Of a DNA stretch of 64,000 nucleotides, positions 32,340 through 42,184 are shown in pieces. The notes below the pieces were generated by a model that did no database searches, was not told the origin of the DNA, and worked only from the letters and a program-made list of their open reading frames with translations. A program made the translations under genes and the position numbers. The stretch is from Favolaschia claudopus (lineage: Eukaryota; Basidiomycota; Agaricomycetes; Agaricales; Mycenaceae), in assembly GCA_037176885.1 (NCBI GenBank), contig JAWWNJ010000093.1, forward strand, positions 744,001-808,000, given 5' to 3'. Each line of letters begins with the position of its first letter. Positions within the stretch are counted from its first letter, which is position 1.

Positions 32340-32655
32340 GTCCTGCTCAGCTGTCTTTGCATGGACTACACGCGCAATAACCTCAGTCTCCCGCAATGTG
32401 GGATGAAAGACTGTATATTAAATACCTGAAAATGCGCGGAAGGCGCAATAACTACACAATGAGTAAGTAAATACAAGTAGGTAGATAGATAGAGAACTCA
32501 CCCTCAGTCTCCCGCAATGTGGGATGAAAGACTGAGGGTGGTGGACAGACGAGCACGGTTTATATGTAAGAACAAGGCTGTATGATAAGTATCAGATATC
32601 TATCAAGGGCCGGAGCGGCGGGGCGGCTACCCGGAATAATTCATATTCTGACACC
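32340..32655 (-). repeat. Probable copia 3' LTR (minus orientation)
   Basis: After the RNase H stop at 32641 the minus strand has a GTGGGGG tract, then TGTCAGAATATG at 32655, the expected polypurine tract and LTR start. The LTR contains two direct copies of cctcagtctcccgcaatg (32381 and 32502). The far end is not defined. Confidence 0.5.
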
Positions 32656-33142
32656 CCCACTCGACCCAGGCCGTAGTCCCATAGATAGACAGAATTTGGA
32701 GTGCTTGTCATGAGATAAAGGTTTTGTGAAAATATCGGCCACCATTTCATCTGTAGGATACCACAAGACAATACATTCTCCGGTGCGAACCAAGTCATCA
32801 CGAACAAAATGATGTTTTCTTTGTATATGCTGAGTCCTAGCGCGGTATTGTGGATCCTGGGACAGAATAATGGCAGCTCGATTATCACATCTCAACTCAG
32901 TGGGATTTCTCTGATGTTGGCCTAGTTCGTCAAAAAAGGATCTTAACCATGCTAGATGTTGTCCCGCATTTGCAAGTCCAATGTATTCATTCTCAGTAGA
33001 AGATAGAGCGACCATGGATTGCCGACGGCTAGACCATCCGATTGCTCCAGAGTTGACAATGAACACATAACCAGAAGTAGAACGAGATGTATCTCTGTCT
33101 CCATTCCAATTGGCATCACTGTATCCCAGAAATTGCATGTCC
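32641..33142 (-). pseudogene. Ty1/copia RNase H domain
   Basis: Minus frame ending at 32641: LGYSDANWNGDRDTSRSTSG (first catalytic Asp), QSMVALSSTENEYIGLANAG (catalytic Glu), ELRCDNRAAIILSQDPQYRA (second Asp), and TDEMVADIFTKPL, the C-terminal copia motif. The domain is intact. Its upstream part lies on the other side of a 380-bp insertion (see 33143-33522) and continues at 33536. Confidence 0.85.
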
Positions 33143-33522
33143 TTTGGCGCAGCTTGTCGAGTCTCTCACTACCGACCAAAACTCCGCAGTCCCTCATCTC
33201 CCCCATCCCCATGATTCTATGCCTTCACCTCACCTTTTGTCTATTGTACACACCAGTGCCCACCCGCTCTGGCGGGGCGCCTAGCTCCATACCTTATTTT
33301 GCTCTGACCTTTTCCTCCTTCCTCCAGGTCACAACAAATCATCTGTTAATAGGTGCTCCTCAATGGCGCGCCCGTCTGCTATGGCCTAATGTTGGCTTCG
33401 TGGACACGATGGAAGTACTAGTTCACAGGACATTCTCAATCACCGAATAGCTCGTACCAGTATAGAAGTATGCCTAACATACTGTAAGCAGTCAGGGGCA
33501 AATAACATGGATTACAAAAAAA
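33143..33522 (+). mobile_element. Poly(A) retroposon inserted in copia RNase H
   Basis: The 13-bp TSD AAATTGCATGTCC lies at 33130-33142 and 33523-33535. The insert ends in an A run at its right side, the signature of target-primed reverse transcription by a LINE machinery. The body (380 bp) has no recognised domain. It could be a 5'-truncated LINE, a SINE or a processed transcript. Removing the insert and one TSD restores the copia reading MDMQF-LGYSD. Confidence 0.8.
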
Positions 33523-33630
33523 AAATTGCATGTCCATGCTGATGTCAGCCCCGTTGTATACAAGTTCCCAATGACGGGTGCCTTTGAGGTATCGAAGAAG
33601 TCGTTTTGCTGCTGCCCAATGTCTCCCGTT
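33523..33630 (-). pseudogene. Ty1/copia Pol, segment before RNase H
   Basis: Minus frame HWAAAKRLLRYLKGTRHWEL then ADISMDMQF, the conserved KR.LRYLKGT motif of copia Pol. Upstream sequence is replaced at about 33631 by a plus-strand gypsy fragment. Confidence 0.8.
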
Positions 33631-33770
33631 TTGACTTTCCACTGCACCACCAACCGGGTCGCCTCATGGGTCGCCCTGACGCGCTTTCTCGGAGACCGGA
33701 CCATGGAGTGCAGGACAATAACCAGGACGCTACCCTGCTTCGACCCGAGCTGTTCCACGTTCGGGCCACC
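33631..33770 (+). pseudogene. Host gypsy fragment, left half (RNase H to integrase linker)
   Basis: Reads [20 protein letters not shown] and [12 protein letters not shown], matching the intact chromovirus Pol. It ends at the 5-bp TSD CCACC (33766-33770). It continues at 40073 as [16 protein letters not shown] after the full element inserted between. Confidence 0.85.
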
Positions 33771-34102
33771 TGTAAGGGCAACCTTTAGGACCCGAGATGT
33801 CTCGAGGGTCTAGCGAGGGAGAATCCAAGTTAATTAAGAAGCTACTAAGAATACATCACAGCGCACCTAGCGAGGGAGAATCCAAAGAGAAGAAAGGCTG
33901 AGGATTCCCACGCTAGGTGCAGTAAACATATAGTAACTAGTTCCCACAAGCTCGGAGCAATCGGCAATGATCCCGGGCCAAGTCACATGCCTTACTCCAC
34001 GATGACATAGGGCTTTGGGGATTTGACGGGAAAGTGGGAAATCTGCAGGAGGCCTGCGTCATAGGTGGCTGTGTAGTGCCAAAAGAGGGAGTTCCCCTGA
34101 CA
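33771..34102 (-). repeat. Chromovirus 3' LTR
   Basis: 332 bp. It lacks one A (aatccaagtt versus aatccaaagtt) relative to the other LTR. The pol ORF runs into it and stops at 33937. Confidence 0.9.
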
Positions 34103-37100
34103 TCATCCCCCCCTTGGAATGCGGCGCCTCGACGCATAGATCGCACCTGAGCTGGAGTTGACAAGCGGTCACGGAAGGGAAGGGAATCGAAGGCAGCAAC
34201 AGCAATGGAGCGAGGTTTGGAAGGGTATTTGCGGTAGAAGGCAGCGACAGCGTCCGGGGCAAAGACATTAGAGTGCTTCACCCATTGATCATGGGACGGG
34301 TCATAACCCTTCCAGCAAACAAAGTACCATAGACTCCCATAGCGGATCTTGGCATCCAATATCTCCTCGACCTCCCATTGCTTGTCGCCAGGCACGTCAA
34401 GGACTGGTGGCGGCTCTTCGTGTCTGGGGCGAGTGGGGAATGGATCGGCTTCCACAAGCTGAAGTTTCACGACGGGGAAGACAGGGTGGAGGGCAGAGTA
34501 CCGGGGCGGCAGCTCCAGTTTGAAGGCACCGTTACCGACGACCTTCAGAACCTTGAAGGGGCCGATACGCCGGTGGGAGAATTTCACCGAAGGGCGGGTG
34601 GTGCGGATATCTGAAGCATCAACCCACACCCGGTCACCAACCTTGATGTCTGGAGCTGGCGTCCGCCGGCGGTCATAGTACTGCTTGTACTCTGCTTTGG
34701 CCTTGACAAGTGCTGCCTTTGCCTCGGAAACCCCTGACGCAATCCGATCGTGGAACTCGTTCACAGCCTCCAACCTAGAGCGTGCAGCGTGGGGCTCAAA
34801 GCCCATCCGTGGAAGCCGACCAGTGTCCGTCATGAACGGTACCTGCTGCGTGGAGGAATGCATGTGGTTGTTGTACGCAAACTCCGCTGCAGGTAGCAGC
34901 TCATCCCAGTCATCCTGCTTGTAATTGGTGAAGAGCCGGACGTACTGCTCGAGTTCCTGGTTAACACGCTCCGTTTGGCCATCGGTCTGCGGGTGGTAGG
35001 CCGTAGAAGTGGCTGGGGTGACCCCAACGAGGCGCCAAAGCTCGCGCGTGAACTCTGCGATGAACTGGGTGCCACGATCCGAGATGTACTTCTCTGGCAG
35101 GCCATGGTGGCGCCAGACGTTCCGGTAGTACAGCCGAGCAGCACCAACCGCGTCGATGGTGGTGTGACACTCCATGAAGTGCGCTCTCTTCCCAAGGGCA
35201 CAGACAACGACCATGACTGCATCGTATCCATGGGCCTCGGGAAGCTCGACGATAAAGTCGACCGACACGGTGTGCCAGCGCTCTTCTGGGATCTCTGTGG
35301 GGTGGAGCTCACCAATCGGCAGTTGACGAAGCGCCTTGGTGCGGCAGCACAAGTCACAAGTCGCGACATACCGACCGACATGGCGCGACAGCTGGGGCCA
35401 CCAGTAGTTCCGAGACACGAGCTCCAGGGTCTTGAAACGACCGGCGTGGCCTGCAACACGCGTGTCATGGTGCTGCTCCAGGATGCGTCGGCGGAGGTCC
35501 CTGTCTCGGGGGACGACAATCTTCCCCCGGAAGTAAAGGAGTCCACCTTCAATACGCCATTCCGAAGACCGGGCAGACCGCACACCTCGGGCCTTGAGGA
35601 GTTCCTTCGCAGTCAGGGCGATGGGCTCTTCAAGGTCGGGGTCTCCAGCAAGCGCATCACGAATGTCGCGCAGGAGGGGAGCCTCAGGGCCAGCAACAAC
35701 CAGGGCCTCGGTGGCCCGAACGTGGAACAGCTCGGGTCGAAGCAGGGTAACGTCCTGGTTATCGTCCTGCACTCCATGGTCTGGTCTCCGAGAAAGCGCG
35801 TCGGGGCGACCCATGAGGCGACCCGGTTGGTGGTGCAGCGAGAAGTCGAAACGGGAGAGGTAGAGAGACCACCGAGCTTGGCGACGGTTGAGCTTCTGGG
35901 CCTTCCGGAAATATTCCAGGTTTTTGTGGTCCGTCCAGATCTCAACCGGGTGCTGCGCGCCCTCCAGGAAGTGGCGCCACTCCTCAAGGGCTCGCACAAT
36001 CGCAAGCATCTCCTTGTCGTGAATCTCGTAATTCCGCTGCACCTCGTTCAGGCTTCTGGAGTAGAACGCAACCGGATGCCACTTGCCATCGTCACCCTGC
36101 TGGGAGAGGACGGCACCGGTGGCATAGTCAGAGCTGTCAGCCTCGAGCCGGTAAGGGCGCTCGGGGTTCGGAAGAACCAGAACGGGGTCCCGAGTCACCC
36201 GTCGCTTGAGCTCGTCAAAGGCAGCTTGCTCTTCGGGCCCCCAGGTCCAGGCAATGCCCTTCTTGGTGAGTCTGAAGAGGGCTTGAGCAACGTCTGAGAA
36301 GCCCGCAATGAACCGGCGGTAGAAGTTTGTGAAGCCAAGGAACTGCTGCACATCCTTCTTATTCTCAGGCGCTGGCCAAGCTGCCACTCCTGCAACCTTT
36401 ACAGGGTCCATCTCGACGTGGTTGTGGGAGATAATCACGCCGAGGTACTCAATGGAGGTCCGCTCAAACTCACACTTCTCGGCTCGAAGGTAAAGCTTGT
36501 TTGCGCGAAGCCTCCGCAGGACCTCTCGGACGATCTCTCGATGCCGACGGATGTCTGAGTGGGCAATGAGGATATCGTCGAGGTAGACCATGACGTCGCC
36601 AGAGAGGATAAGATCCTGGAAGATGTCGTTCATCATGGTCTGGAAGGTTGCAGGGGAGTTGGTCAGACCGAAGTACATGACCAGCGGCTCAAACAGTCCC
36701 CGGTTAGTCCGGAACGCTGCCTTCCACTCGTCGCCTTCACGGATTCGAACGTTGTTAAAGCCCCATCGGACATCGAGCTTCGTGAAGTACCGGGCTCCCC
36801 TGAGTCGGTTGATGAGGTCGTTGATTAAGGGGAGCGGGTAACGATTCTTCACAGTCATAGCGTTTAAAGCTCGATAGTCCTGTACGAACCGAAGTCCGCC
36901 GTCCTTCTTCTTGACGAAGAAGACGGGTGAGGCCATAGGTGATTTTGACGGTCGAATCCGGCCAGTGCCAAGTCCCTCCTCGATGAAGGCATCAAGTTCC
37001 TTCTGTTCGAGAGGCGAGATTGGGTAGACCTTGCAGTTCGTGGGTTTAGAGTCCGGCACGAGCTCAATGGCATGGTCCCAGGATCGGCGTTCAGGCAGCG

Positions 37101-38037
37101 AGTCAAAGGACTCCTTGTTGAAAACATCGTCAAACTCTCGGGCCCATTCGGGAACGTCCGAGCGCGCCGGGGCTGAGTTTTTGGCGTATGCCTCAGCCAG
37201 GCGCTGGGAGACGGTGCTTCCAGCACGGATATCCTCAGAAGGCAGGAACTGGGTGTAGAACACCCGGTCTCCCGGCTCAAGGGGGTCATCCACTTCATCC
37301 GCATCATCCACTTCATCCACATCATCCTCGTCGTCATCCTCGTAGTCTGGGAACAGCTCCGGCAGGTCATCGTATTCATCTTCGCCTAAGTCTATGGCAC
37401 AGATGGATGGAAGGGGACCAAGTCGGAGCTGCCGGAGGATCTCAGCGGCCAGGCGAGACTCTCTGCGGGCAGCACGAGCCTCCAGGCGAGCCTCAGTGCG
37501 GCACGTGGAGCACTCGCTGGGGCATCTGCTCATCTTGACCTCTCGGGTGTCCCAGTCGATCTCCGGGTTATGCTTCCGGAGCCAGGAGTAGCCGAGGATG
37601 AGCTTCTGCTTCCCGAGACGGGTAACAGCGAGCTGCATACGCTCAGAGTGACCACGATACTGCAGCACAACGTCGGCCACCTCACGAATCGCACCAGCCT
37701 CATTTGGGGAGCCATCCACGTTGAAAACCGGAATGGGCTGTGCAAGGCGGCGGAGGGGGAGGCCAGACTTAGCTGCGAACTCAGAGTCAATGAAGTCTGA
37801 GGTGGCACCGCAGTCGACGAGACCTTCGAGAGAAAGCTTAGTGGCGTCCTGAACTGCCTGGATCTCAAGGGGGAGATGCAGGGAGTTGGCACCAGGTGCA
37901 GCAGCAACAGTATAGCGCTGAGGAAGTCTACGCTCCCAAGGCTTTCGCCGGATGCGTGGGGACCGGAAGGGGGCAGGGGGTACGTCTTTCGTTTCGGCAG
38001 GTTCAACAGATGTAACATTGGCAGACTCATCATACAA
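33937..38037 (-). CDS. Chromovirus Pol: protease, RT, RNase H, integrase, chromodomain
   Basis: About 1366 codons, fully open. Domains by rough residue: aspartic protease with [11 protein letters not shown] at about 74-84; RT with [26 protein letters not shown] and [14 protein letters not shown] at about 480-495; RNase H with [19 protein letters not shown] at about 630; integrase with [12 protein letters not shown]...CDLCCRTK zinc finger (about 855-895) and a D,D-E core in [18 protein letters not shown] and [18 protein letters not shown]-like [21 protein letters not shown]; chromodomain [25 protein letters not shown] at about 1215. The frame opens at TTG 38037 with no nearby ATG and lies in a different phase from gag, so Pol is probably made by recoding at the gag end. 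In this copy the MITE separates the two. A roughly 90-residue C-terminal tail encoded partly in the LTR is likely incidental. Confidence 0.9.
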   Translation of the reverse strand: MYDESANVTSVEPAETKDVPPAPFRSPRIRRKPWERRLPQRYTVAAAPGANSLHLPLEIQAVQDATKLSLEGLVDCGATSDFIDSEFAAKSGLPLRRLAQPIPVFNVDGSPNEAGAIREVADVVLQYRGHSERMQLAVTRLGKQKLILGYSWLRKHNPEIDWDTREVKMSRCPSECSTCRTEARLEARAARRESRLAAEILRQLRLGPLPSICAIDLGEDEYDDLPELFPDYEDDDEDDVDEVDDADEVDDPLEPGDRVFYTQFLPSEDIRAGSTVSQRLAEAYAKNSAPARSDVPEWAREFDDVFNKESFDSLPERRSWDHAIELVPDSKPTNCKVYPISPLEQKELDAFIEEGLGTGRIRPSKSPMASPVFFVKKKDGGLRFVQDYRALNAMTVKNRYPLPLINDLINRLRGARYFTKLDVRWGFNNVRIREGDEWKAAFRTNRGLFEPLVMYFGLTNSPATFQTMMNDIFQDLILSGDVMVYLDDILIAHSDIRRHREIVREVLRRLRANKLYLRAEKCEFERTSIEYLGVIISHNHVEMDPVKVAGVAAWPAPENKKDVQQFLGFTNFYRRFIAGFSDVAQALFRLTKKGIAWTWGPEEQAAFDELKRRVTRDPVLVLPNPERPYRLEADSSDYATGAVLSQQGDDGKWHPVAFYSRSLNEVQRNYEIHDKEMLAIVRALEEWRHFLEGAQHPVEIWTDHKNLEYFRKAQKLNRRQARWSLYLSRFDFSLHHQPGRLMGRPDALSRRPDHGVQDDNQDVTLLRPELFHVRATEALVVAGPEAPLLRDIRDALAGDPDLEEPIALTAKELLKARGVRSARSSEWRIEGGLLYFRGKIVVPRDRDLRRRILEQHHDTRVAGHAGRFKTLELVSRNYWWPQLSRHVGRYVATCDLCCRTKALRQLPIGELHPTEIPEERWHTVSVDFIVELPEAHGYDAVMVVVCALGKRAHFMECHTTIDAVGAARLYYRNVWRHHGLPEKYISDRGTQFIAEFTRELWRLVGVTPATSTAYHPQTDGQTERVNQELEQYVRLFTNYKQDDWDELLPAAEFAYNNHMHSSTQQVPFMTDTGRLPRMGFEPHAARSRLEAVNEFHDRIASGVSEAKAALVKAKAEYKQYYDRRRTPAPDIKVGDRVWVDASDIRTTRPSVKFSHRRIGPFKVLKVVGNGAFKLELPPRYSALHPVFPVVKLQLVEADPFPTRPRHEEPPPVLDVPGDKQWEVEEILDAKIRYGSLWYFVCWKGYDPSHDQWVKHSNVFAPDAVAAFYRKYPSKPRSIAVAAFDSLPFRDRLSTPAQVRSMRRGAAFQGGDDVRGTPSFGTTQPPMTQASCRFPTFPSNPQSPMSSWSKACDLARDHCRLLRACGN

Positions 38038-38053
38038 ACATGCGAAACGATTA

Positions 38054-38432
38054 CAGTTGCGGCAAGATCAAATTACTTACCAAATAAGGAAATTCTCATC
38101 AGAACTGCCCGACCGCACAGAAAACCATCCATACGTAGGCTGGAATGGCACAAAAGGCCTGGACTCCTTTGATTGAATACATCTAGGCACAAAAAATAAC
38201 CAAATTCATCATACTTCCAACTGATTTTGGCCGCACTTTGATACACAAACTTGGCGGCTATCCAGCCAACATCAATGCAAAGACACAAATTTTTCTACAC
38301 CAGGCGTACAAGATGGAGCCTCTAAGTATTTCTGTCCGCTTCCCGCATGAAACAACCATTCATCTGGGTGCAAAAGGAGGGGATTGATGAGAATTTCCAT
38401 ATTTGGTAAGTAATTTGATTTTGCCGCAACTG
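38054..38432. mobile_element. MITE, CAGTTGCGGC family, copy 2, between gag and pol
   Basis: 379 bp with CAGTTGCGGC ends and TA on both sides. The sister gypsy fragment at 25188-25205 has the same flanks with a single TA (cgattaggagac), so the unoccupied site is preserved in the window. Confidence 0.9.
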
Positions 38433-38459
38433 TAGGAGACGCGATCGAGGGCGTACCGC

Positions 38460-39596
38460 TCACTCGTCGCGTAGGAGAAAACCCTGCTCTTCCTCGACGG
38501 CCACAGACTCTGGCTCAGCCAGCGAGTCGGTGGTGGCAACCCGAGCCACCAGTTCAGAGAGGAGCTCGGACCCAAGCTGACGGATGACCTCGTCAAGGAC
38601 GTCAGCAGCTCGGACATCAGCAGGGGTGGGGCAATCCCGCGCCAGGTGCGGGCCGCCACATCGGTAGCAGCCACGGGGAGGCCCTCTTCCGGAACGTGTG
38701 CGATCAACGTCCATGGGGACTACCTGCGGAGGGGGAGCAGGGGCTGGCATGGCACGAGGGGGAGGCGCATGGGCAGGGACAACGGGGAAGACCCCTGCTG
38801 GACGCGAGCGAGAGGCTGGCGGAGCCGAGGGGGCCTTTGGGAGAAGCCCAGCAGCACGAGCCCGCACGTGCGATTCGTACTGGCGGTATGCTCGGGTCCG
38901 CCAAGCCATGTAGTCGCGGAGGTCTGGCGAGTCGCTGGACGATGTGATGGCCGCATTGATGGCAGGGTCAAGGCCAGAGCGGAACTTGGTGACCTTGACC
39001 AATGGGTCAGCAAACCCAGCAAGGTCGAAGAGGTCTTCGAAGTCATCAGTGTACTTGAAGACATCCCGGGAGCCCATATAGTATGCCCTAGACTCGAGTT
39101 TGTGTAGGGCGTGGTCCTGCTCGTTCTCCTCAACAAAACGGGAGCAGAACTCCTTGGTAAAGGCGTCCCAGGTGAGGAAGGGGAAAGGGGTTTTGGAGGA
39201 CATGCGCTCAGCCCATTTTTGCGCAGAGTCTTTGGACATGAAGGACATGGTGAAACGCACTGCCTTTTCCTCAGACATCTCGCCGCCTTCAACAAACGCC
39301 TCCGGAACCAGTCGGATGTAAGTCCGAGCTGAGTGAAGGAAGGCCCGGCCAGCCGAGCGGTCGCCGTCAAAGACGAAAGGGGAGTTCGGTCGAAGGACCG
39401 TTTTTGCTGCCGGTGTGAGGTTGGCAAAGAGTCCTGGACTCTCGGCCGGAGGCTCTGGGGGAGCGGCAGGGGTCGGAGCAGTAGTAGTGGGAGGATTGGC
39501 AGCGGTTTGAAAAAGCTCGACCAGACGGTCAACAGTCCTCTCGAGCCTATCCATCCGCTCGGCGGCGGCTGCAGCAGCGGCGGCAGAGTCGGTCAT
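38460..39596 (-). CDS. Chromovirus Gag with short zinc knuckle
   Basis: 378 residues. An Ala-rich start is followed by a coiled-coil-like segment AERMDRLERTVDRLVELFQ (about 11-29), a Pro-rich linker, and the capsid region FDGDRSAGRAFLHSARTYIR to FSRFVEENEQDHALHKLE (about 75-165), typical of Ty3/gypsy Gag. The knuckle near residue 322 is CYRCGGPHLARDC, i.e. CX2CX3HX4C, one residue shorter between the second Cys and His than the usual CX2CX4HX4C. The tail is acidic. The start ATG at 39596 is about 145 bp downstream of the 5' LTR. The stop TGA at 38460-38462 is 28 bp from the MITE. Confidence 0.85.
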   Translation of the reverse strand: MTDSAAAAAAAAERMDRLERTVDRLVELFQTAANPPTTTAPTPAAPPEPPAESPGLFANLTPAAKTVLRPNSPFVFDGDRSAGRAFLHSARTYIRLVPEAFVEGGEMSEEKAVRFTMSFMSKDSAQKWAERMSSKTPFPFLTWDAFTKEFCSRFVEENEQDHALHKLESRAYYMGSRDVFKYTDDFEDLFDLAGFADPLVKVTKFRSGLDPAINAAITSSSDSPDLRDYMAWRTRAYRQYESHVRARAAGLLPKAPSAPPASRSRPAGVFPVVPAHAPPPRAMPAPAPPPQVVPMDVDRTRSGRGPPRGCYRCGGPHLARDCPTPADVRAADVLDEVIRQLGSELLSELVARVATTDSLAEPESVAVEEEQGFLLRDE

Positions 39597-39739
39597 GGTG
39601 GGTTCTAGAGAGGGGGAGGAGGGGGCAAGATTCGCGGTTTGCGCGTCCGAGACAGCAGAGGAGGAGTCCGACGAAGCGTCTGAAAAATCGCCAAAGCGCG
39701 CAATCTTGACCAGTTAATCCCTTGGAGCCTTTCTTCTGC

Positions 39740-40072
39740 TGTAAGGGCAACCTTTAGGACCCGAGATGTCTCGAGGGTCTAGCGAGGGAGAATCCAAAGT
39801 TAATTAAGAAGCTACTAAGAATACATCACAGCGCACCTAGCGAGGGAGAATCCAAAGAGAAGAAAGGCTGAGGATTCCCACGCTAGGTGCAGTAAACATA
39901 TAGTAACTAGTTCCCACAAGCTCGGAGCAATCGGCAATGATCCCGGGCCAAGTCACATGCCTTACTCCACGATGACATAGGGCTTTGGGGATTTGACGGG
40001 AAAGTGGGAAATCTGCAGGAGGCCTGCGTCATAGGTGGCTGTGTAGTGCCAAAAGAGGGAGTTCCCCTGACA
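39740..40072 (-). repeat. Chromovirus 5' LTR
   Basis: 333 bp. Immediately downstream on the minus strand is GCAGAAGAAAGGCTCC, where a primer-binding site should lie; I cannot match it to a tRNA by eye. Confidence 0.9.
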
Positions 40073-40498
40073 CCACCGAAGCCCTGGTTATTGCTGGCCC
40101 TGAGGCTCCTCTCTTGCGCGACATTCGCGATGCGCTTGCCGGGGAACCCGACCTTGAAGAGCCCATTGCCCTGACTGCCAAGGAACTCCTCAAGGCTCGA
40201 AGCGTCCGGTCTGCCCGGTCTTCGGAATGGCGTATTGAAGGTGGACTCCTTTACTTCCGGGGGAAGGTTGTCGTCCCCCGAGACAAGGACCTCCGCCGAC
40301 GCATCCTGGAGCAACACCATGACACGCGCATTGCAGGCCATGCCGGTCGTTTCACGTGTCTCGGAACTACTGGTGGCCCCAACTGTCGCGCCATGTCGGC
40401 CGGTACGTTGCGACTTGTGACTTGTGCTGCCGCACCAAGGCGCTTCGTAGACTGCCGATTGGTGAGCTCCACCCCACAGAGGTCCCCGAGGAGCGCTG
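40073..40498 (+). pseudogene. Host gypsy fragment, right half (integrase N-terminal part)
   Basis: Continues 33770 in frame through [20 protein letters not shown], the integrase zinc-finger region and the start of the core. Relative to the intact copy it lacks about 15 bp after HAGRF. It stops at EERW, after which unrelated sequence begins at about 40500. Confidence 0.8.
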
Positions 40499-40499
40499 G

Positions 40500-41212
40500 C
40501 GCAAACATGTCCAAATTGGTCCAATTTTAAAGATTGATTCACCAACTCAAAACAAAACATTCCAGTCGTAAACTGGGAAGCGCAACGTAACGTAGGAGAG
40601 CAGCACGCATATTCCGTACCCGCGGACATTTTGGTGAGCTGGAATTTGCACTCTCCTACCATTTTTGAGGTCGCTGAATTCAATGGACTACTTTTGGGAG
40701 CCTAAAAATTACTTGCCTGGGCAGTGGGAGCGCAATTTGTCGAAAATGCCCAATTTTGGAAGGAAGTTTGTGATTTCCCCAAACCTTTGAACATCTCCAT
40801 GGAAAATATGGTGTCTCAAAGGTCCCCACAAACCATATTTCCCATTGGCAAAAAAATTGGACTGAATAGCTTCTTTGAAAGGCTATAACCAGCTGGTTTG
40901 TTGCTGATTTTTGATTTTTTCAGCTGAATTGTGAATTTTGCCTTGCAATATAAACACCAGCTGGTGCATGCTTGATTTGTGGTATGATACTTCTAGGGCC
41001 TAAATATACATGCTTTATGTTGTCGCGACCTGCGGGGAAGGATTCTAGCTCTGTTTTCTGTTGTTGCTCTTCTACGTTATTTGGCCCATTTGGGTGGAGC
41101 CAAACTTTGGCCCTTGAACTCACTCAAAGCAAACTGTATCGACCCCGAATTTTTGACAAATCTGCAGAACGGATGCGGGGCTATTACCCTAGCACAAAAA
41201 ACTCAGAGTTTT
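40500..41212. other. No supported gene
   Basis: AT-rich sequence with repeated CCAATTT/aaattgg and accagctggt motifs (40890 and 40955). No domain-bearing frame was seen. Confidence 0.35.
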
Positions 41213-41947
41213 CACTGTGCGAAGTATTTGTCATGAAATTCAAAACAATAATGAGGAATTTCAAGATTCCTGATGTTTTGTCATGAACCACATCATGAAA
41301 TTCAAGATGCCTTTCACGATGCTCAGAAACTCATTTTTACATTAGTTGATGAGCATATAAATTCATGACAAAACATCATGAATTTCATCATGCAAGACTG
41401 TCAAATTTTTGCTAAGTCCACTAGCCAGGTTGTTGAGTACAAAATGTACTCAATATCCTACTCACACATCATCTACCCCTCCCTAATGTAAAGAGGGGTC
41501 GAAGAAGGTGGCCAAAAGGTGGGTCAGTAATATCTGGAACGGGTTCAGTAGTCGGATTCACTCAAGGTAGCTGCATATATAATGTAACGTGCTACTGTTA
41601 ATAATTCCATCTTGGCTGACTTGGATGTATGCACCCGGCTGCCTTTGTCAGTGACAGCTTGAGGTCGTGTGTTCGAGCCTGTCTGGTGTCGATATATTTT
41701 TTTTCACATTTTTGCTCCTTTTCACTGCCAAAATCATGATGTTATCGTTATGAATCCACAACAAAACATCATGAAAATAACGTCATGAATGTTCCCATAA
41801 CCGTAATGAATTTCACGATGCACTTTCATGATGTTGCGTCGTGAATTTCAAGAGTGCATCATGAATTTCGTGACAATTCATCGTGAACTTTCTAATGAAT
41901 CGTCGTGAAAAACATGAGGAATTTCATGATACTTTGACTGCACAGTG
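41213..41947. mobile_element. CACTA-type non-autonomous element, CACTGTGC ends
   Basis: 735 bp. Ends CACTGTGC.../...GCACAGTG with 3-bp flanking repeats TTT (41210-41212 and 41948-41950), as expected for CACTA/EnSpm. Both subterminal zones carry many copies of ATGAAATTC and CATGATG in both orientations (about 41225-41395 and 41735-41930), probable transposase-binding arrays. The middle has a B-box-like GTGTTCGAGCC at about 41670 followed by eight T at about 41696. No transposase is encoded. Confidence 0.7.
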
Positions 41948-42184
41948 TTTGGCGCATTTTTCATCGAATGATCCGCGGGAAAGCTACGCTTCCCAGTTTA
42001 GAAGCGCGAAGTCGCAGGAGCCATGGCGAAGTGGATGGTTGGGTCAAGGCAGCCTTTTGATGGGGTTGTATAGCTGGATAGCTGCGAACGTGACAAGGGA
42101 TGGAGTGGGGAGCAGCACTTTCCATGTGGCAAGATACTCCTATTGACTTAACCGCAGTGATTACAATGCAGAAATATTCATATG

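Larger units (their letters stand above)
33771..40072 (-). mobile_element. Near-complete Ty3/gypsy chromovirus (6.3 kb) with nested MITE
   Basis: LTRs 33771-34102 and 39740-40072 (332 and 333 bp) differ by about one base. Minus-orientation ends are TGTCAGGGG...CCCTTACA. The TSD CCACC lies at 33766-33770 and 40073-40077. A purine tract AAGGGGGGATGA abuts the 3' LTR at 34103. Gag and Pol are both open. A 379-bp MITE at 38054-38432 lies between them. The element is inserted inside another copy of the same family on the opposite strand. LTR similarity suggests a young insertion. Confidence 0.9.

Noticed and set aside
34830..35585. 251-codon Ser/Arg-rich minus ORF
   Set aside because: Out of phase with Pol and without domains; a shadow frame.
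34975..36297. 440-codon plus-strand ORF across gypsy pol
   Set aside because: It is antisense to the integrase and RNase H coding strand; the GC-rich codon pattern keeps the opposite strand open.
31734..38432. The 71-codon ORF shared by the CAGTTGCGGC MITE copies (31753-31968, 38073-38288, 60974-61189)
   Set aside because: It is conserved only because the MITE DNA is conserved; no domain, and the diverged fourth copy (60398-60763) does not keep it.
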